This document shows positions 15,844 through 19,139 of a stretch of DNA of 19,139 nucleotides, piece after piece (position 1 is the first letter of the stretch; the number at the start of each line of letters is the position of its first letter). Source of the DNA: Streptococcus oralis. Lineage in GTDB: Bacteria > Bacillota > Bacilli > Lactobacillales > Streptococcaceae. The notes beneath the pieces are model-generated. The model ran no database searches. It saw nothing but the letters and a program-made list of their open reading frames with translations, and was not told where the DNA came from. Made by a program: the position numbers and the translations under genes. Where the stretch lies: assembly GCA_937930605.1 (NCBI GenBank), contig CALHBZ010000144.1, positions 1-19,139 of the forward strand, in the 5' to 3' direction.

Positions 15844-16464
15844 ATGAAAAGAGCTGTGTTTATGACGCTTGACAATAAACTTGGTCTGAAGGATTCGCTT
15901 GAACTAGCCAAGATGGAAGAAAAAATCAACAAAACCCGAGCGAAAGAGCTTTTTGAAAAGCAGCTTCTGGACGATAAAGCAGCTGGTACCTATGCGACTC
16001 TGGCTGTTATTCATGGCTTCTTATTTGAAGAAATCTATGACTTCGCTGGCCAGATTCGGACAGTCAATGTCTCCAAAGGGAATGTTCGCTTTGCGCCTGT
16101 CATGTATCTAGCAGCTTCCTTGGAAAATATCGCCCGCATGCCTCAGCAGACCTTTGAGCAGATTGTCGAAAAGTACCTTGAGCTAAATATCGCCCACCCT
16201 TTTCGAGAAGGGAACGGAAGAAATATGAGGCTCTGGCTGGATCATCTCCTCAAGGCTGAGCTGGGGCAAGTCGTGGACTGGTCTCACGTGGACAAGGAAG
16301 ATTACCTCCTAGCCACGAAGCGTAGAGCGGTATCGACTGGCGAACTCAAGTTTCTCCTCCTCAATAATCTGACGTATGACCTTACTCAGACTCGTTTCTT
16401 TAAGGGTATGGATGCTTCATATTATTACGAAGGGTATAACCTTTACCAGACAGGGGAGTTGTAA
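15844..16464 (+). CDS. fic: Class III Fic protein (self-inhibited AMP-transferase)
   Basis: A 206-residue Fic enzyme, expected to transfer AMP from ATP to a hydroxyl side chain of a target protein. The complete Fic motif H-P-F-R-E-G-N-G-R is at 118–126, with catalytic H118 and the β-hairpin flap F-A-G-Q-I-R-T-V-N upstream. Near the end S192-Y-Y-Y-E196-G fits the inhibitory pattern [S/T]-x-x-x-E-[G/N], carried on a C-terminal helix as in Neisseria NmFic. This makes it a class III Fic that silences itself and needs no separate antitoxin. The start is uncertain: ATG at 15844 directly abuts the GNAT stop, and ATG at 15862 (M7) also fits homologues, which often begin just before L-x-N-K-L-G. The target is unknown. 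Confidence 0.9.
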   Translation: MKRAVFMTLDNKLGLKDSLELAKMEEKINKTRAKELFEKQLLDDKAAGTYATLAVIHGFLFEEIYDFAGQIRTVNVSKGNVRFAPVMYLAASLENIARMPQQTFEQIVEKYLELNIAHPFREGNGRNMRLWLDHLLKAELGQVVDWSHVDKEDYLLATKRRAVSTGELKFLLLNNLTYDLTQTRFFKGMDASYYYEGYNLYQTGEL

Positions 16465-16531
16465 AGTTCAAGTAAAGGTGACGATCATATTTTGTATGTA
16501 AACAATCGTTAAAACTATTGGAGGTGCAGTA

Positions 16532-17059
16532 TTGATTACGTTATTAATGATGCCTTTTTTCCTTGTTTTCCTAGCCATTTTTGGAATTATATATGACTTA
16601 ATGACCAATAAAGGTAGAAAAGAGTGTGCTCGCACAGTATCTTTGTTTATATTGAACATCCTCACTATTGGTATCTGTCTATTAGATCTACCCATGGAAA
16701 GTAAACCATACTCAGGAACAGGGTTTATCTTATTTTATGCACTTGCCTTCACACCTTTGATGATTGTTTTTTCACTATATACCCTCTATAGGATTGGAAA
16801 ACATTATAGGTATTTTAAGAGTAAGTTTGCTATAATACTCCTATTCAATGCTATTTTACTTTTCCTTCTTTCATTAGTAAATACTTTTGTATTATGGAGA
16901 AGCTTTAAAATATATCATAGAAACGATATGAATTTGTTTTATTTTATTTTAATCGTTTTGGGGATTTGTTCAACTATCCAATTCATTGTAGGGGAACTTG
17001 AGATGAAAAGAATACGAGGCATCCAAAAACAAGAGGAGCAAGACAGCTATGAAAAATGA
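16532..17059 (+). CDS. Small multi-pass membrane protein, function unknown
   Basis: A 175-residue hydrophobic protein with about five membrane segments (roughly residues 3–22, 36–53, 65–88, 98–121, 130–153) and a charged cytoplasmic tail rich in Glu, Lys and Gln. I recognise no family. The start is TTG, chosen because GGAGGT ends six bases before it; no earlier start has such a site. It is more AT-rich than its neighbours. Its 3' end overlaps the adenylyltransferase gene by 11 bases, so the two are translated from one mRNA. The 67-base gap before it holds an inverted repeat ACGAT…ATCGT around CATA…TATG. Confidence 0.75.
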   Translation: MITLLMMPFFLVFLAIFGIIYDLMTNKGRKECARTVSLFILNILTIGICLLDLPMESKPYSGTGFILFYALAFTPLMIVFSLYTLYRIGKHYRYFKSKFAIILLFNAILLFLLSLVNTFVLWRSFKIYHRNDMNLFYFILIVLGICSTIQFIVGELEMKRIRGIQKQEEQDSYEK

Positions 17060-17912
17060 CTCTATAAAAGATATGTGCAGACAACATAGAAGTGAAGCGC
17101 AAATGCTGAGATTAATTTTACAGGTAGCCGAAAATATACAAGTCCAGGCTGTCGCCATGTCTGGCTCACGAACTGATACAAAAGCACCAAAAGACGAGTT
17201 TCAAGACTATGATGTTGTTTATGTCGTGGACGATTTAGATAATCTGACGAGTGACCTTGCTTGGTTGGATCAGTTTGGCAACCGTCTGATTGAACAGTAT
17301 AATGTACTGGGACACCGTCGTCTCTATCTCATGCTCTTTGAAGATGGTAACCGGATTGATTTGACCCTTTGCCCCAAAGATCATATCCAGGAGTGGGTAG
17401 AAAGTGAAGCGGATTTCACGGTGCTAGAGGACCCTAAGGGCTTATTTGCGCCTTATTCTCCAAATCCTCAGCGTTACTGGACGAATCCAGCTAGTCAGAC
17501 AGATTTTGAAAAAGCCTGCAATGAATTTTGGTGGGTATCAGCCTATGTGGTTAAAGGGATTTGTCGCAATCAGATCATCTACGCGACTGACCATCTCTAC
17601 GGTATTTGTCAACAAGAACTCTTGAAGGTCTTAGCTTGGCAGGTCGCAAGTGATAAGGGGACTGTTGACGTCGGCAAGAACTACAAGTATCTCTTTAACT
17701 ATTTACCTGCTGAGAAAGAGAAGGGATTCTCAGCTCTACTTGATTTTTCAAGTAAAGAGAAAATCACTCAGTCTTTGTTTGCTACGATGCAACTTTTCCA
17801 CCAAGAGGCTCAAATCCTTGCTCACAAGATGGGATTTTATTACGATAAGGATGTGGCGGAGAAGATGATTGAGTATGCTGAGGAAAGAGTGAAGAAGTTT
17901 GGGAATAACTAG
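17049..17912 (+). CDS. Aminoglycoside 6-adenylyltransferase-like protein (Ant family)
   Basis: A 287-residue nucleotidyltransferase of the AadK/AadE (Adenyl_transf) family, whose members adenylylate streptomycin at the 6 position. The active-site signature S-G-S-R (38–41) followed by D53-Y-D55 and the third carboxylate D104 (N-R-I-D-L-T-L) are all present. The C-terminal helical domain has the usual length. Substrate, and whether it confers resistance, cannot be told from sequence; chromosomal copies may be housekeeping or cryptic. I recall that large parE–parC intervals containing a gene called ant have been described in viridans streptococci and in pneumococcal recombinants, which fits this context. 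It overlaps the membrane-protein gene upstream. Confidence 0.88.
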   Translation: MKNDSIKDMCRQHRSEAQMLRLILQVAENIQVQAVAMSGSRTDTKAPKDEFQDYDVVYVVDDLDNLTSDLAWLDQFGNRLIEQYNVLGHRRLYLMLFEDGNRIDLTLCPKDHIQEWVESEADFTVLEDPKGLFAPYSPNPQRYWTNPASQTDFEKACNEFWWVSAYVVKGICRNQIIYATDHLYGICQQELLKVLAWQVASDKGTVDVGKNYKYLFNYLPAEKEKGFSALLDFSSKEKITQSLFATMQLFHQEAQILAHKMGFYYDKDVAEKMIEYAEERVKKFGNN

Positions 17913-17941
17913 AAAAATGAAAAAGCGAGAGGAGAAGACTC

Positions 17942-18502
17942 ATGATTGAAAAAGTGGAACGCCTCATTACAGAGATTAATCGTATTCATCTAGAATATTC
18001 TAAAGATTATTTTGAAACAGGTAAAGTGGAGAAAATCAATCTCAAGCATACCTTTTCAAAAGTCCCGACTAAAGCGATTTTGGCCTACCGTCTGAATTTA
18101 CATGAGTCAATTAATGACTATCTGATGAAAGCGGATGTCCAAGATATTGCCTATGTTTATCGTGTCAAAACTTCTGAGTCTATTTTAGATAAAATTACAC
18201 GTTTTTCCGAGCGTCAAGAGGGCTATCCTGTGAATTCCATTCTTAATGATATTTTTGGTGCTCGTATGATTTTAAGTTCTAAAGAGATAGCTCAAGTCAT
18301 GGACAAATTAGATGATTGGCAAGAGATGTACGGACTAAAAAATTGGTATTTACGTGATAAAGATGGCTATGTCGGTATTCATATCTATTTTAAAAATAAA
18401 AGTAATTTTTACTACCCATGGGAACTCCAACTTTGGGATAAGAAAGATGTAGATAGCAATATCGCCAGTCATATCAAGTATAAACGAGGATTTGTGGAGT
18501 AG
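17942..18502 (+). CDS. Stand-alone RelA/SpoT-type nucleotidyltransferase (small alarmone synthetase-like)
   Basis: A 186-residue protein with a single RelA/SpoT synthetase-type domain and no HD hydrolase, TGS or ACT domains. Catalytic landmarks line up: R74-x-K76…S-I-L-x-K84 (ATP-side basic loop), N-D103-I-F-G-A-R108 (first Mg-binding Asp), G-Y143-x-x-x-H147 (guanine-stacking Tyr), W-E161-L-Q163 (second acid) and H177. It is somewhat shorter than RelQ/RelP (about 210–230). It might make (p)ppGpp or a related pyrophosphorylated nucleotide, or act as a toxic synthetase. No obvious antitoxin gene follows. GAGGAGA precedes the ATG, 29 bases after the ant gene, so they share an mRNA. Confidence 0.8.
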   Translation: MIEKVERLITEINRIHLEYSKDYFETGKVEKINLKHTFSKVPTKAILAYRLNLHESINDYLMKADVQDIAYVYRVKTSESILDKITRFSERQEGYPVNSILNDIFGARMILSSKEIAQVMDKLDDWQEMYGLKNWYLRDKDGYVGIHIYFKNKSNFYYPWELQLWDKKDVDSNIASHIKYKRGFVE

Positions 18503-18646
18503 ATATTTCAAGTGGAAATGATGATACAGGAATTGGGTGAAACTCACTTACCATATATTTTTTCCCTTTTCCATAAAACCTATTCTATATTCTTTGAAAG
18601 GAGTTGAACACGCTCTAAATGCTGTGTGAAAAAGATAAGTTCTCTT

Positions 18647-18661
18647 GCGAGCATCGCTCGC
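18647..18661 (+). promoter_or_regulatory. Hairpin upstream of parC
   Basis: GCGAGC-ATC-GCTCGC is a perfect six-pair stem, extendable across an internal loop by TTCT…AGAA. Only TTTAAG follows, so it is a poor terminator; it may be a leader structure of parC. A second small stem (GTGA-AAC-TCAC, 18537–18547) with a T run nine bases later could end the preceding transcript weakly. I found no convincing parC promoter in 18503–18709. Confidence 0.4.
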
Positions 18662-18709
18662 TTTAAGAATTTCCTATTTTTACTTTGCATTTTACGGGCT
18701 TAGTATCCT

Positions 18710-19139
18710 ATGTCTAACATTCAAAACATGTCCCTGGAGGACATCATGGGAGAGCGCTTTGGTCGCTACTCCAAATACATTATTCAAGACCGGGCTTTGC
18801 CAGATATTCGTGATGGATTGAAGCCGGTTCAACGTCGCATTCTTTATTCGATGAATAAAGATGGCAATACCTTTGACAAGAGTTACCGTAAGTCTGCCAA
18901 GTCTGTCGGGAACATCATGGGGAATTTCCACCCACACGGTGATAGATCTATCTATGATGCCATGGTTCGTATGTCACAGGACTGGAAGAACCGTGAGATT
19001 CTAGTTGAAATGCACGGTAATAATGGTTCTATGGATGGAGATCCGCCTGCGGCAATGCGTTATACCGAGGCGCGTTTGTCTGAAATTGCTGGTTATCTTC
19101 TTCAAGATATCGAGAAAAAGACAGTTCCCTTTGCTTGGA
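18710..19139 (+). CDS. parC: DNA topoisomerase IV subunit A, 5' part, with Arg79
   Basis: The first 143 codons of the DNA-breaking subunit of topoisomerase IV, cut by the window edge. The protein begins [13 protein letters not shown] as in pneumococcal ParC, so standard numbering applies. The Shine-Dalgarno is weak. In the quinolone-resistance region it reads H-G-D-R-S-I-Y-D: position 79, serine in sensitive streptococci, is arginine (AGA, 18944–18946). D78, D83 and the rest look normal. Position 52 is Gly and position 91 is Asp, residues I associate with viridans alleles. The catalytic tyrosine (R-Y-T-E, near 118) is present. It is about 7 kb from its usual partner parE. Confidence 0.97.
   Translation, partial: MSNIQNMSLEDIMGERFGRYSKYIIQDRALPDIRDGLKPVQRRILYSMNKDGNTFDKSYRKSAKSVGNIMGNFHPHGDRSIYDAMVRMSQDWKNREILVEMHGNNGSMDGDPPAAMRYTEARLSEIAGYLLQDIEKKTVPFAW

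Noticed and set aside
1..19139. CRISPR arrays, tRNA or rRNA genes, transposases or integrases
   Set aside because: No regularly spaced repeats, no tRNA-like cloverleaf, and no transposase or integrase motifs were seen on either strand.

Overview
The window looks like a chromosomal segment of a mitis-group Streptococcus (S. mitis / S. oralis / S. pneumoniae relatives). Evidence is the gene order (rpsT–coaA, the pdp–deoC–cdd–nucleoside-transporter cluster, plsY–parE … parC), the close match of the core proteins to pneumococcal versions as I remember them, and Gly52 and Asp91 in ParC, which I associate with viridans rather than typical pneumococcal alleles. Species assignment is inference.

Layout. 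(1) 1–1013, minus strand: the first codons of rpsT with its promoter, then coaA. (2) 1203–8983, plus strand: a nucleoside salvage and uptake cluster. It starts at a catabolite-control (cre-like) site and a promoter that appears to give a leaderless mRNA, and runs through an RsmC-like methyltransferase, pyrimidine-nucleoside phosphorylase, deoxyribose-phosphate aldolase, cytidine deaminase, and a PnrA/BMP-family lipoprotein with its ABC importer (one two-domain ATPase, two permeases). A strong terminator follows the lipoprotein gene and a new promoter precedes the ATPase gene. (3) 8993–9658: a bidirectional terminator and plsY on the minus strand, again apparently leaderless. (4) 9736–11743: parE with its own promoter. 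(5) 11744–18709: about 7 kb of cargo separating parE from its usual partner parC. (6) 18710–19139: the first 143 codons of parC.

The cargo has two parts. The first (11744 to about 14640) is very AT-rich and looks foreign. It encodes a Zn-ribbon-like/RES-domain protein (predicted NAD+ phosphorylase) and a cytoplasmic EndA/NucA-type nuclease with an unusual HRGH active-site box, and ends in a block of structured sequence that includes a near-perfect 36-bp palindrome. The second part mostly has the host-like base composition. It encodes a helical protein of unknown function, a GNAT acetyltransferase, a class III self-inhibited Fic protein, a small membrane protein, an aminoglycoside 6-adenylyltransferase-like protein, and a stand-alone RelA/SpoT-type synthetase domain whose catalytic residues look intact.

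Main points for a second look: the RES + nuclease pair as a possible undescribed toxin or defence module; arginine at ParC position 79, the main fluoroquinolone-resistance position; a run of nucleotide-transferring enzymes (Fic, Ant, RelA/SpoT-like) next to a predicted NAD+-consuming enzyme; and two apparently leaderless genes with identical promoter-to-start spacing.
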